From an uncultured Clostridia bacterium (GTDB taxonomy: Bacteria; Bacillota; Clostridia; Christensenellales; UBA1242): DNA of 51,882 nucleotides. A program made the position numbers and the translations under genes. Location: contig CANQDP010000009.1 in NCBI GenBank assembly GCA_947593585.1, positions 1 to 51,882 on the forward strand, in the 5' to 3' direction. The notes under the pieces are model-generated. The model was not told the DNA's origin and did not search any database. It saw nothing but the letters and a program-made list of their open reading frames with translations. This document shows, one piece after another, positions 8,072 to 17,262 of the stretch (position 1 is its first letter; each line of letters starts with the position of its first letter).

Positions 8072-11000
8072 TTATGCTTCTAAACCTTCTCCTTTCCTTT
8101 TGGTTTTGCGCCCATAACTTGAAATTACGCCTTCGGCACTTGTCCAAATTTTAGAGAATTCTAGATATTTTTTCCTCAACTCAATCAATTTTGCTAATTC
8201 AGTGATTTCTTCTGGAGATTTTTCTTCTTTTCCTTTCAACTCTTTAATTCTCGCATTTAAAATTGATTTTATAGATTTGTAATTTTTGTTTGCTGCGTTT
8301 CCTATCTTTTTAAAATCTTCTTTTTTGTAGAACAGCTGCTCACCACTACCGTCTGTTTTATCTGCAACTTGCAAGAATGAGGATACATCTAAGTCTCCAT
8401 AATCCCTAATGAAATTATCAAGCAACTCTTTATCTGAGAGTTTTACTTCTTCCTCGTCTTCTAATTCTTCTCCAGCCTCGTGTTCTTCATGAAGCTCGTG
8501 TTCTTCGTGGACTTCGTGAACTTCTTCTTCAACGACCTCGCCAAGGACTTTGATTATTGACTCTTCTTCCACTTTGGAGAGTTCGCTAGATACGCCAAGC
8601 TCTTCCAAGTTGTTTTTGTCGCCCTTAATGAGAGCCAACACTTTTTTAATGACCTTTTTGATTGACTTTTTCTCGTGCTTATCCTTAACCGCTTTAAGGT
8701 CTTTAACATAAGCAAAGTCGTGGTCTTTCACTTCCACTTCAACATCAATCGCTTTCAAGGCCTCTTTTATCTGCTCAGGTGCGATTGAAGTGTCATCACA
8801 GTGGACCTCTTTACCGAAGAACTTTGCCAACATGAAGCCTTTTGCTCTTGCCACGCGAGTTTTTATCGCTTTATATTCTGGGTCTTCTGCGTTTTCCTCG
8901 CCAGAAATGGTGTAGTTCTTCATGGCGTCAAGTTCATTTTGCTTTAAGGCTAAATCGGCTTCAAGGTTTCTAATGTCTGCCAATTTGGCGGTTTTTTCAT
9001 CTGCCGAAAGTTTGCCAGATTCGCAATCCGCCCTAAGCGCAGATATTTGCCCGTTAATTGCATCCAACTCGCCCTGTTTCTCTGCTTTGAGCTGCATATA
9101 GCGAGAATATTCATGTGCGTTTGCCTGCGTAACCTTGCCTTTGCCATCCACCACTACGAATTCTCCGCCCGTTTTGCAAGCAGAAAGTGTTTCAATCTCT
9201 CCCTCGATTCTGCTCATATGAGCCTTGAAAACGGCCTCCAATCTAGCCCTTTCTGCATCATCTGGCGCTGCTTCCATTTTGGTTTTTAAATCTTCAAAGC
9301 AAGATTTGATTTCTTCAAAAATTTTATCCTTTGTGGCAGCGCGCTGAGCCTCCACCTTGTTTTCAAAGTTTGCAGTCTTCCAATTTTCCACCTTTTTCTT
9401 TTGGCGATGGTGATAGATTTCCATGCCTATTCTTGCCACGATAAATGTTGGCACTAAAGCAACTGCAAAAGCGGGATAAGCGAGGAATAACAACGCTGCC
9501 GGACCAGTAGCGGCTGCTAGGAAAGTGCCGGTCGTTACATCGTGGAACTTATCCAAACTTTCTGCCATGGCTTTTTTATAGTTATATTCTGGCCCGCCTG
9601 TGATTTTGTCCCCATCCATTGTGAGGTCTTTTTCAATCAAGTTGCGCAAAGCGGAATCCGAATTTACGCCATAATCCAACTCTGGAATGGTGCTAGAAAT
9701 CTTATATCTGTGATTTTTGATATATTCAACAAATTCTTCTTTGATTGTGTCGCCATCCTTTTTTCTTAAAAGGATTTCGCCATTCAAATCATACTGCCTA
9801 TTTTTATAGTCCGCTAAGAATTGCTCATAAATTTCTCTTAGTCTATTGCGCTTTTCTTCATCAAGTGCAACGGCATGATCTCCTGGTTCGCGCATAATTT
9901 CGCACCTTTCGCCATAAGAACCTTGCGAAGATGTGAGCAAAACAATGTCAGATGAATCAAGCCCGCTTGAAGACTTTTTCGCCTTTTTCAATTCCTCAAA
10001 TCTAAATTCAATATTTTCTCTGCCAACAGCCATACTAACAGGGTTGCTAATTGCTGCCCTATGCTCAACTGTGGCCTTATCTAACACATAACTGCGCGCT
10101 GTTGCCCCCGAGCCTTTTGTTATTACATAATAGTCAAAATTTGGGCTTGAGGCGTCCACAAAGTTTAGGCACCTTGGCTGCACAACATCTTTTTCACGAA
10201 CATACTCGCCTGTTTTTAACAAAAGATAAGTGTCCTCAATATCTAGCGGAGCACTATCCTCTGGAAACACCTCATATGCACGCTCTTTTTCTTTATATTT
10301 AACTGCGAGTTGCTCATAAGTGAGCCCATCTATATTGTGAGGAATGTGCTCATCATCCACAGCAACCAACGGAGAGCTGCTTTCAATTGCATTTTTGATG
10401 GTTTCTTCGTTCATTACTTCATCGAGAGCATCTGCTTTGCGTATGCTTGTGATAGGCACTAATGTGTCTGCCACATCACCCTCAATGCGAACTTTAATGA
10501 AATTCCCGTCTTCGCTAAGAGTGTAACTTTTAAGCTCTAGCATTGCATTTTCGCCAACTTTGCGGCTTGGAGATTTAAATCTCTGCTCGTAATAAGAGTG
10601 ATTAATCGCCCCGGCAACGACATCCACACTGTCCGTTTCTTCATTATCCACCAAATGAGTGCGTTCGCCAGTTTTAGGGTCAAAGGTTTCAACCTTGCCA
10701 TCCATAGCCGCTCCAATGCCATAAACTGCGCCTGTGAACAATTTTGTTACGGCCTTATATTCTCCGCCAATTTTTACAACTATATCTTTGCCATCGGCAT
10801 CTGAAAATTTTGTCAGTCTCCTGAAATTAGAGCTTTCATCAAAATAGCCCACATCTTCACATCTAACCAATTCTGGTGTGCCTTTACCGGCAATTTGCAC
10901 CAAAATTGACTTGTCCACAAGCGGCTCATCAGGTGCAATTATTGCCTTAGAAAGCTCGTGCGCCTCTCTTAAAAAAATTAAGTCCTTATCTCCGATATGC

Positions 11001-11344
11001 CTTCTATCAAACATCTCTGTAACGGCGTGCTTAGGCTCTTTTAAAAATCTCTCAAAAACTTCGAGGCTGTCTAAATTATCTGTGTTTTTAAAGACATCAT
11101 CTGCCCCAGGCTTGCAAACGCCAATCTTCAAAAAACTTGCGCCAAGCTTTATTTGAAGGCTATCCCCCTTAATCGCTCTTTTGAGCTGAGCAAGCGTGTA
11201 AATCCTACGATGCCCATGATAAAGCTCAGAAATGGCTGCATATCTAATTTTCCCAGCGGGATATTTTATGCGGACCAAAGAATTTTGGGTTACATCCTTG
11301 CTGCTAGTGATTTTTTCAAAAAGTTCATTTTTTGAAATTGTCAT
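8072..11344 (-). CDS. Large charged coiled-coil protein with a hydrophobic hairpin
   Basis: A 1090-residue protein of unknown function. No signal peptide is present. Residues 1-600 look beta-rich and soluble (many short strands, for example LVRIKYPAGKIRYAAI). A hydrophobic stretch of about 35 residues at roughly 608-642 (GPAALLFLAYPAFAVALVP) could be one or two membrane helices. Residues about 650-800 are a predicted coiled coil rich in Glu, Lys and Ala. Residues about 935-963 are an acidic His/Glu stretch with repeats of HEEHE type. The C-terminus is basic. The ATG at 11342-11344 has GAGGAG 5 nt upstream and a TTGATT/TATAAT promoter. It precedes glyQS by 23 nt, but a functional link is not evident. 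No enzyme motif was seen. Confidence 0.85.
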   Translation of the reverse strand: MTISKNELFEKITSSKDVTQNSLVRIKYPAGKIRYAAISELYHGHRRIYTLAQLKRAIKGDSLQIKLGASFLKIGVCKPGADDVFKNTDNLDSLEVFERFLKEPKHAVTEMFDRRHIGDKDLIFLREAHELSKAIIAPDEPLVDKSILVQIAGKGTPELVRCEDVGYFDESSNFRRLTKFSDADGKDIVVKIGGEYKAVTKLFTGAVYGIGAAMDGKVETFDPKTGERTHLVDNEETDSVDVVAGAINHSYYEQRFKSPSRKVGENAMLELKSYTLSEDGNFIKVRIEGDVADTLVPITSIRKADALDEVMNEETIKNAIESSSPLVAVDDEHIPHNIDGLTYEQLAVKYKEKERAYEVFPEDSAPLDIEDTYLLLKTGEYVREKDVVQPRCLNFVDASSPNFDYYVITKGSGATARSYVLDKATVEHRAAISNPVSMAVGRENIEFRFEELKKAKKSSSGLDSSDIVLLTSSQGSYGERCEIMREPGDHAVALDEEKRNRLREIYEQFLADYKNRQYDLNGEILLRKKDGDTIKEEFVEYIKNHRYKISSTIPELDYGVNSDSALRNLIEKDLTMDGDKITGGPEYNYKKAMAESLDKFHDVTTGTFLAAATGPAALLFLAYPAFAVALVPTFIVARIGMEIYHHRQKKKVENWKTANFENKVEAQRAATKDKIFEEIKSCFEDLKTKMEAAPDDAERARLEAVFKAHMSRIEGEIETLSACKTGGEFVVVDGKGKVTQANAHEYSRYMQLKAEKQGELDAINGQISALRADCESGKLSADEKTAKLADIRNLEADLALKQNELDAMKNYTISGEENAEDPEYKAIKTRVARAKGFMLAKFFGKEVHCDDTSIAPEQIKEALKAIDVEVEVKDHDFAYVKDLKAVKDKHEKKSIKKVIKKVLALIKGDKNNLEELGVSSELSKVEEESIIKVLGEVVEEEVHEVHEEHELHEEHEAGEELEDEEEVKLSDKELLDNFIRDYGDLDVSSFLQVADKTDGSGEQLFYKKEDFKKIGNAANKNYKSIKSILNARIKELKGKEEKSPEEITELAKLIELRKKYLEFSKIWTSAEGVISSYGRKTKRKGEGLEA

Positions 11345-11377
11345 ACAAACTCCTCAAAAAATATAATTTATAAATAA

Positions 11378-11406
11378 ATTATAGCATATAAAAAGTTTAA
11401 AATCAA
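11378..11406 (-). promoter_or_regulatory. Promoter of the 1090-residue gene and probably glyQS
   Basis: Minus strand TTGATT (11401-11406), 17 nt, TATAAT (11378-11383), predicting a leader of about 30 nt with GAGGAG. Confidence 0.7.
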
Positions 11407-11440
11407 TATTTTATCGGCAAATATTTAAAAATAAATGAGG

Positions 11441-11603
11441 CAACAAAAAAACACGCTATTGCGTGCTTGGCGCCTCGTGTAGGGCTTCGTCGCATATCGC
11501 ATCCTTTCCTCTTTTTGCTAAAGCAAAAATTCGGCTTTGTGCGTATGCTCCTCTTTCACTGCCAGCCATAGCTGTTGTGAATTTTTTGGTTCGAGCCCTA
11601 CAC
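11441..11603. repeat. tRNA-Asn-derived repeat unit
   Basis: A 46-nt segment at 11441-11486 is identical to 11603-11648, which is the terminator plus the 3' end (CCA, acceptor and part of the T arm) of tRNA-Asn. After the upstream copy, about 107 nt of unrelated sequence ends in a T-arm copy in the opposite orientation (11588-11603). The unit 11477-11603 is therefore bounded by the inverted 10-mers GTGTAGGGCT and AGCCCTACAC. An internal hairpin (TTTTTGC/GCAAAAA) is also present. No protein is encoded; the long plus-strand open frame here crosses the tRNA and is rejected. Confidence 0.8.
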
Positions 11604-11606
11604 AAC

Positions 11607-11627
11607 AAAAAAACACGCTATTGCGTG
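11607..11627 (-). terminator. Terminator of tRNA-Asn
   Basis: Minus strand CACGC-AATA-GCGTG followed by seven T, starting 3 nt after the encoded CCA. A second, identical copy is at 11448-11465 within the duplicated segment. Confidence 0.8.
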
Positions 11628-11629
11628 CT

Positions 11630-11704
11630 TGGCGCCTCGTGTAGGGCTCGAACCTACAACCTATCGGTTAACAGCCGAGTGCTCCACCATTGAGCTAACG
11701 AGGC
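11630..11704 (-). tRNA. tRNA-Asn(GTT)
   Basis: The minus strand folds as a cloverleaf: acceptor GCCTCGT with ACGAGGC, discriminator G, encoded CCA; D arm GCTCAATGGTGGAGC; anticodon loop CTGTTAA giving anticodon GTT; T arm GTAGGTTCGAGCCCTAC. It is 75 nt with CCA. A partial copy of its 3' end lies 144 nt downstream. Confidence 0.97.
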
Positions 11705-11798
11705 AGATAAAAAACGATTGTATTATACAACAAAAATGCGGTGTTGTCAACATTTTTTATGCAAAATTTCAAAATTAAGTTAAATTTATTTAATTTAA

Positions 11799-14117
11799 TT
11801 ATTTGTTTTTTATCTCGTTATATAAGTGATATTTATTCAAAATTAGCAAATAGTTTAATTTCACCAAAACATTTGTGGCTTCCGACCTGAAAACCAACTG
11901 CAATTCGCTATCATTTGACAATCTGCCTGTGGATGTGTAGTAATTTTTAAAGTCTATTGTGAACATATCTCTGCTGAAAAATCCGCCTGTGTTTGAATAG
12001 TAAACCACCATGTCATATTGCGGATTATCCAACGGATAAACATAGTCGGCAGGTTTAAAGAGCGAGCGACCGACATAGAAATTTTGATTGAAGTCCACCC
12101 CTAACAAATCTAGAATTGTTGGGATAACATCATAAGCGGAGCAAAATCTTTCGTTCACAGAATAATCTAATTCTGCGCCGTTTTTCATCTTGTTTTTAAG
12201 CCCCGGGCTGGACAATATCATTGGGATTGTGTTTAGTTCGACGCTTGTGGTGTCATATCTATCAAAACCTTTGATGTCATTGCTCAAGCCGTCATAATAA
12301 GCATAATGGTCGGCATAAAGCAAAAGTGTGGTTTTATCCGCGATACCTCTTCGCTCCAACTCGTTTAAAATTACGCCTATGGCGTCGTCTAATCCCTTAA
12401 CTCCGCACATATAGTAAGCCAATTTTTCAGTGAGTTCGTTTTCCGAATATTCATCTCTCTGTTCACTATAATTGCCAAAATTTTCAATGGCATTTTTAAA
12501 AAAGTTTGTGTACTTTTCATCTTGTGTGGTGAGCGTTTTCCACTTTTCTTCATCCAACTCCCATGCATAAAACTCATCGGGGTATTTCTCTTCTAGCGTG
12601 GCAAGGTCGGTGATTTCTTCGCCATTTTCATCTAAGAAATATTTATCATCCCCCGCACCTTTAAAGCGTACTAACCTGCAATTTTTTTCGCCATATTTGA
12701 TATAGTCAAGATACCTAATCACCTCACTATCAAAGCCGTTGTTTGGTGCAGTGTATGGTCCGTGAGAGGACACATTTAGATAGAAAGTGAAGAACGGCTG
12801 GCCGTTTTCCGTTTCTGGCACAAGATATTTTAAGGCTTTCTTTGCAAAATCGCCCTCTGGTGCCCAATGGTCCCAAATTAAGTCATCGCCCGTGTAAACC
12901 GGCTTGTCATCTTCGTCTAAAATATTATCTTTGCCATATAGGTTGTCAAACCCAATGTTTTTGTGAGTGAGATTTCTGCTATAAAAACCTATCACATTTG
13001 AGTGGACATAGTTTGTTACATAATTATTCTTCTTCAGCATATTTGGCAGAGAGTAGCCAAAAGCGTTTAAACTTGGGTCGTAATCCTTGCCGACAAACGA
13101 GCTTAATGCCTCGCCCACAGGATAATTGCCCAAAATGCCATAACCCTCAGAGATGTTCGTTTTAGATTTTGCAAAGAAATGCTTTGAAATCATGGCATTG
13201 TCTTGTTTGGTTTCTAATGAATTATCTTGCCCGGCAATCAGGGAATATATATTTGGAGTGAGTTCGTTTGAGAGATTGTTGTATCTCGCACTATAACTGC
13301 CATCGCCAAAACCAAACCATTCGAGCGACTCCATCATTATGACCATCACATTGTTGCCCTTATCCACGCCAAACACATCGCTATCTTTTTCGCCATATCT
13401 CTCGCCAGCATTGAAATAGTCCACAGTGGCAACTTTGTGTGCGTTGTTGATTGTTGAAAAACTGTTCATGCACAAATTGACCACATAACCGTAAGTGCCA
13501 AATTTTGAATAACTCGTGGTTTTTAAGAAGTTGGTGTTCATTAAGAACGCATCACTTTCAGTGTATTTCACATCGCTCAAATCGCTCATATCATTAATAT
13601 AACTTCTTATGTGGACATAATATCCACAGGCGAAAAACTGCGTGCTGAGAAGGATTATCATGCTAAAAATTGAATAGTGATATTTGATTTTTAATTTTTC
13701 TTTCTTGCAGAAATTCAACAATATGAGCCCAAACACAGCGATTGATAAAAACACTGCCACCAACTGCAAAATTATGGAAATATACACAAAGTTTGCCGTC
13801 ATCGCACGGTTGGCTTCTTTAATTAAGAGCAACATATCCATCGAAAACAAATCTTTATAGATATAAGAGAGCGAATAGTTTAAATATAAAAATATGGTTT
13901 GAGCAAGCAAAATGAGAGTGTAAATCACATATTGCGCAGTGAAATTTGGAATGATATAAACAAACAAACCGATTGCCATAATTATTGATAAATTGAGCAT
14001 GAAATACTGGGGCATTGTGCCTAAATTTAACACTCTAAAAGTGATAAACTCCAAAGCCAATGCGCCAAAAATAAAATATAGCACCATTAAAAGTTTGTTT
14101 AAAACCGCTTTAATCAT
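11799..14117 (-). CDS. LTA synthase-like membrane sulfatase (phosphoglycerol transferase family)
   Basis: A 772-residue membrane enzyme. Five N-terminal membrane helices (within about residues 10-180) precede an extracellular alkaline-phosphatase-superfamily domain. Motifs: NVMVIMMESLEWFG (metal-binding Glu), SKTNISEGYG with the likely catalytic Thr320, NVSSHGPY (substrate His) and LLLYADHYAYYDG (Asp-His metal pair). LtaS-type enzymes move glycerol-phosphate from phosphatidylglycerol to a glycolipid or glycan outside the cell. The spacing NISEGYGILGNYP is nearer to the broad LtaS/MdoB group than to classical LtaS, so the acceptor is uncertain. The gene stands alone between tRNA-Asn and the DUF1858 gene. 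Its promoter -10 box ends 7 nt before the ATG and no ribosome binding site fits, so the mRNA is predicted to be leaderless. Confidence 0.9.
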   Translation of the reverse strand: MIKAVLNKLLMVLYFIFGALALEFITFRVLNLGTMPQYFMLNLSIIMAIGLFVYIIPNFTAQYVIYTLILLAQTIFLYLNYSLSYIYKDLFSMDMLLLIKEANRAMTANFVYISIILQLVAVFLSIAVFGLILLNFCKKEKLKIKYHYSIFSMIILLSTQFFACGYYVHIRSYINDMSDLSDVKYTESDAFLMNTNFLKTTSYSKFGTYGYVVNLCMNSFSTINNAHKVATVDYFNAGERYGEKDSDVFGVDKGNNVMVIMMESLEWFGFGDGSYSARYNNLSNELTPNIYSLIAGQDNSLETKQDNAMISKHFFAKSKTNISEGYGILGNYPVGEALSSFVGKDYDPSLNAFGYSLPNMLKKNNYVTNYVHSNVIGFYSRNLTHKNIGFDNLYGKDNILDEDDKPVYTGDDLIWDHWAPEGDFAKKALKYLVPETENGQPFFTFYLNVSSHGPYTAPNNGFDSEVIRYLDYIKYGEKNCRLVRFKGAGDDKYFLDENGEEITDLATLEEKYPDEFYAWELDEEKWKTLTTQDEKYTNFFKNAIENFGNYSEQRDEYSENELTEKLAYYMCGVKGLDDAIGVILNELERRGIADKTTLLLYADHYAYYDGLSNDIKGFDRYDTTSVELNTIPMILSSPGLKNKMKNGAELDYSVNERFCSAYDVIPTILDLLGVDFNQNFYVGRSLFKPADYVYPLDNPQYDMVVYYSNTGGFFSRDMFTIDFKNYYTSTGRLSNDSELQLVFRSEATNVLVKLNYLLILNKYHLYNEIKNK

Positions 14118-14124
14118 TTTTTAT

Positions 14125-14153
14125 ATTATAATAAGATTGCTTTAAATTGTCAA
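14125..14153 (-). promoter_or_regulatory. Consensus promoter abutting the LtaS-like start codon
   Basis: Minus strand TTGACA (14148-14153), 17 nt, TATAAT (14125-14130). Only 7 nt separate the -10 from ATG 14117, so transcription should start at or next to the start codon. Confidence 0.8.
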
Positions 14154-14216
14154 GGCAATGTTTGACATTTTATTTTGTTCACAAAACGCAAATTTTAAAA
14201 TAAATTTTAAAAACTA

Positions 14217-14244
14217 TTGACTAAAAACAAAAGAGTGATATAAT
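14217..14244 (+). promoter_or_regulatory. Promoter of the DUF1858 gene
   Basis: TTGACT (14217-14222), 16 nt, TATAAT (14239-14244), extended TGA before the -10; an AGGAG ribosome binding site follows at 14251. Confidence 0.8.
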
Positions 14245-14261
14245 ATTATTAGGAGTTTGAA

Positions 14262-14447
14262 ATGAAATTTAAAAAGACCGATTTGATAAGCGATGTGCTT
14301 GAAAAACACGAAAATGGAGCTGAAATTCTTGAAAAATTCGGCTTTGGGTGTGTGTTTTGCCCTATGTCGCAAATGGAAAGTTTGGAAGAGGCTTGCATTG
14401 TGCATGGCATTAATTTGAAAGAACTTTTAAAAGCCTTGAACGCATAG
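14262..14447 (+). CDS. DUF1858 small redox-type protein
   Basis: A 61-residue protein that is all DUF1858: an N-terminal (T)DLISDVLEKH helix, GAEILEKFGFGCVFCP with the C-x2-C pair (C30, C33), then SLEEACIVHGINLKELL. DUF1858 domains carry a CxxC thought to be redox-active and occur alone or fused to hybrid-cluster and other redox proteins; the precise role is not known. ATG 14262 has AGGAG 7 nt upstream and its own promoter and terminator, so this is a monocistronic gene. Confidence 0.88.
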   Translation: MKFKKTDLISDVLEKHENGAEILEKFGFGCVFCPMSQMESLEEACIVHGINLKELLKALNA

Positions 14448-14480
14448 AAAAATCTACGGATTAACCCGTAGATTTTTTTT
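14448..14480. terminator. Bidirectional terminator between DUF1858 and AT-hook genes
   Basis: AAAATCTACGG with CCGTAGATTTT and A/T runs on both sides. It serves the DUF1858 gene (+) and the gene ending at 14484 (-). Confidence 0.88.
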
Positions 14481-14483
14481 TGC

Positions 14484-17024
14484 CTATTTCCTCTTTTTGC
14501 GGATGCGAGAATTCTTTTCTAATTCTTTTTTGCTCTCTTCCATTTTTGCATTTTCTTCCGCAATTTGATTGTCTATCTCCTCTAGATATGTGTCGAGATT
14601 TTCGTAGATGTTTTTGTCATCTGACAGGCTAACAACGGCAACATTTTTAGCCTTTTCGCTTGTGCCCTTCTGCGTGCTTGCGCTTGCTGTTGGATTGCCA
14701 TCTTCTGCCTCTTCTTGAATGATAATAATCTTTCTTGGTCTGCCGCGCTTTCTCTTTGGCTTATTAAAGGTGGCAGGGTCAATCGGCTTCCTTGGCCTGC
14801 CAACTTTACGCTTTGGCTTATCCGGCTCTGTTTTTGGCTTTCGAGGACGACCCCTCTTCCTCTTAGGCGTGCTTTCGTTTTGAACGGTGGAGACAACTTG
14901 TTCGCTTTCGTTATTCTGCTGAGTGGTGGTTGCAAGGCTCATGTCTGTGCCCGCAGGCTTATCTTCGATTGCATTTGCAAAATAACTTTCATTGTTTAGC
15001 ACCTTCAAATTATCTTCATTTGGAGGCGTTGTTTGAGAGGCAGAATAAGGTTGGAACGAATTGATTGAATTGACATCACTATTTGCCTCTTCATTGACAG
15101 GTTCCGGCCTTGTTTCTGCCACGCTGACCGTTGCTTCCTCGTGCTGTTCGGTGTAATCTGGCTGAGCAGGAGTTTGCTCGGTTGCTTGCTCCGGTTCGGT
15201 TGTTTGCTCCAGGGCTGGCTCATTTAAAGTTGTGCCATATGAAGCTTGGTCATCTTTCGCGGCTGAATAATTTCCATAAGGTGCATATTCTGTGCGATAG
15301 TCATAAGAATAGTTATCATTAGTTGGATAATTATTTGAATAGCCACCATATTCACCATAACTTGCAGGTTGGCTTGGCTCTTCTTCGCCATAGGTTGAAG
15401 GCTGCTCTTGAGTTTGAGTTTCAGCTGGGTTTTGAGTTGTGTACTCTATCGGTGGCTCGCCCTTGCCCTCGTCCTCATCATTTTTGTGCTTTTTATCTTT
15501 ATCTTTCTTTTTATCCTTTTTATTTTTTCGGTTTTCTTCCTTTTCTTCTAGCTTAGGCTCTTCATATGATGGTGCATATTCTGGCTTTGGCGTTTCATAT
15601 GTTTGAGCATGTTCTTGCTGAGGCTGAGAATAATCGTCTTTTTCTTTGCGCTTGTCTTTGCCATCTTTTTGTGGCTGCTGAGATTTTAATGCTTCAATTT
15701 CCGCCTTCAAGGCTTCAATTTCTTCTTTTTGCTTTTCAACTAGGTCTTGACGCCTTTCAATCACAACGCGCTCTGCATCCGCATAAACTTTCTGGCTATA
15801 AGTGTCAAACTCACTCATCATGCCTCTTTCAAGCGAAGTGCGGGCATTTTTCAATTCGTTGTTTACTGAATCCAGCTCGTCTTGCAAGGTGCGCATCATT
15901 TGGTTGTGGCGCTCGGTGGCAGTGTCGTAATCACGCTCGAGGTTGCGCTGACGGTCTAACTCTTGCTGTTGCTGTTTCTTTAAATAGTTGGCCTCAATGG
16001 ATGAGCCAGCGTCATTCAACTGGGCTTTAAAGTTATCGAAAGTTTCTTTGCTGACTTGCATTTCGCGCTGATACTCTTTAGTGATTTCCCTAAAGTTCAT
16101 TTCCTCTTGAGTGATTTCAGCATTCACCTGCTCAGTGTCTTGCAAGAATTTGCCACGCTCTGCAATATAGTTTTCCGCTTCTTGCATTGCGCGCTCCAAA
16201 ACCAAGGATTTAGCAACGCCAGCCTCATCGAAATTAAACTTCTCGTGCTGAACATTTTTAAGCCTTGCACGCTCAAGCTCTTTCTTCTCTTCTTCCTGAC
16301 GCCTTTGCAAATAAGTGTAAAGAACTGGGATGCCTCGTTTGATTTCATTTTTATCAAAGAGCAATTCATAGTCCACATACTCTGGAATAGTGGTGGAAGC
16401 TTTATCCATATTCACTTCAAAATATTGATAGTTTTGGTTAAGGTCGCCAACAATTGCATTATGCCTGATTTCCAAGAAGATTGTGATTAGATAATTCAAA
16501 ATCAGCAATAGCACTGGGCACAAAACTGTGTGCTGCAACACGATTGAGAATGTTACCAAACTTGAAGTGGATTCATAAGTGGATGCATAAAGGTTTGCAA
16601 CAAAACTCATAACAACCAAAATGTAACAAATAAAATTCAAAATGCGCACATCGCGCTTATAGGTGCTATTCTTGATTGGAGAGGACACACAAATTTCAAA
16701 CGACATATAATCGCTCGCGCTCTTATCACGATATAACACGAATTGCTGCCATTGCTTCCTCAACTGCTTAGGCACTTTTCCGGACTTCATTTTGTTATTG
16801 AACTCAAGCAAATTTTCAGCCGTGATTTGCGGATGGGACATGAAATAATTATTAAACATATCAATGGCTCGGATAAGCTTTGCTTCGTATGAATTTGAAG
16901 TGGAAATTAGCACCACAATAAATGCCAATAAAAATATTAGCAAAAATAGCACTAAAATATAATTATAATTTAGATAATTGTTTATTGAGCTAAAGAATTT
17001 ATCTACATCATTAAAAACATTCAT
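14484..17024 (-). CDS. Membrane-anchored coiled-coil protein with three AT-hook motifs
   Basis: An 846-residue protein of unknown function with a striking layout. Membrane helices: about residues 22-45 (YILVLFLLIFLLAFIVVLI) and a pair within about 125-185. Residues about 225-460 form a long Glu/Gln/Arg coiled coil. Residues about 460-710 are low-complexity Pro/Gln/Glu/Tyr/Lys-rich linker. Three copies of an AT-hook-type motif, KRKRGRPRK or KRKVGRPRK, lie at about 720-765 (DNA 14730-14867), each spaced 17-19 residues. The C-terminal 80 residues are a charged helix. AT-hooks bind the minor groove of AT-rich DNA, so a link between the membrane and the AT-rich chromosome is inferred. ATG 17022-17024 was chosen over an upstream GTG because that GTG is part of the AGGGGTG ribosome binding site. 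An extended TATAAT is at 17056-17061. Confidence 0.87.
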   Translation of the reverse strand: MNVFNDVDKFFSSINNYLNYNYILVLFLLIFLLAFIVVLISTSNSYEAKLIRAIDMFNNYFMSHPQITAENLLEFNNKMKSGKVPKQLRKQWQQFVLYRDKSASDYMSFEICVSSPIKNSTYKRDVRILNFICYILVVMSFVANLYASTYESTSSLVTFSIVLQHTVLCPVLLLILNYLITIFLEIRHNAIVGDLNQNYQYFEVNMDKASTTIPEYVDYELLFDKNEIKRGIPVLYTYLQRRQEEEKKELERARLKNVQHEKFNFDEAGVAKSLVLERAMQEAENYIAERGKFLQDTEQVNAEITQEEMNFREITKEYQREMQVSKETFDNFKAQLNDAGSSIEANYLKKQQQQELDRQRNLERDYDTATERHNQMMRTLQDELDSVNNELKNARTSLERGMMSEFDTYSQKVYADAERVVIERRQDLVEKQKEEIEALKAEIEALKSQQPQKDGKDKRKEKDDYSQPQQEHAQTYETPKPEYAPSYEEPKLEEKEENRKNKKDKKKDKDKKHKNDEDEGKGEPPIEYTTQNPAETQTQEQPSTYGEEEPSQPASYGEYGGYSNNYPTNDNYSYDYRTEYAPYGNYSAAKDDQASYGTTLNEPALEQTTEPEQATEQTPAQPDYTEQHEEATVSVAETRPEPVNEEANSDVNSINSFQPYSASQTTPPNEDNLKVLNNESYFANAIEDKPAGTDMSLATTTQQNNESEQVVSTVQNESTPKRKRGRPRKPKTEPDKPKRKVGRPRKPIDPATFNKPKRKRGRPRKIIIIQEEAEDGNPTASASTQKGTSEKAKNVAVVSLSDDKNIYENLDTYLEEIDNQIAEENAKMEESKKELEKNSRIRKKRK

Positions 17025-17131
17025 AAACACCCCTAATGAATTTTTAATTAATATTATTATAACACATTAATTTATTAAATACTAATATTTTTCGATATTT
17101 TTCAAAAATTTTTTTATTTTTTTTGAAAATT

Positions 17132-17160
17132 AAAAAACCCTCTATAAATAAGGGGATTTT
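17132..17160 (-). terminator. Probable terminator of queH-alr
   Basis: Minus strand AAATCCCCT and AGAGGGTTT pair with one mismatch, followed by a T-run. It lies about 100 nt after the alr stop. The remaining 17025-17262 gap is AT-rich with the AT-hook gene promoter and no gene. Confidence 0.55.
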
Positions 17161-17262
17161 TGATTTTTTAATTAATTTTTTATGGTTTTTAATTATATTT
17201 TTTTAATTTTAAAATTACAAAATTAATTTGCCAGATAAAAATATGAAATAAATATCATTAAA

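Noticed and set aside
11463..11693. 76-codon plus-strand open frame
   Set aside because: It runs through the tRNA-Asn gene and its duplicated fragment in antisense; no ribosome binding site.
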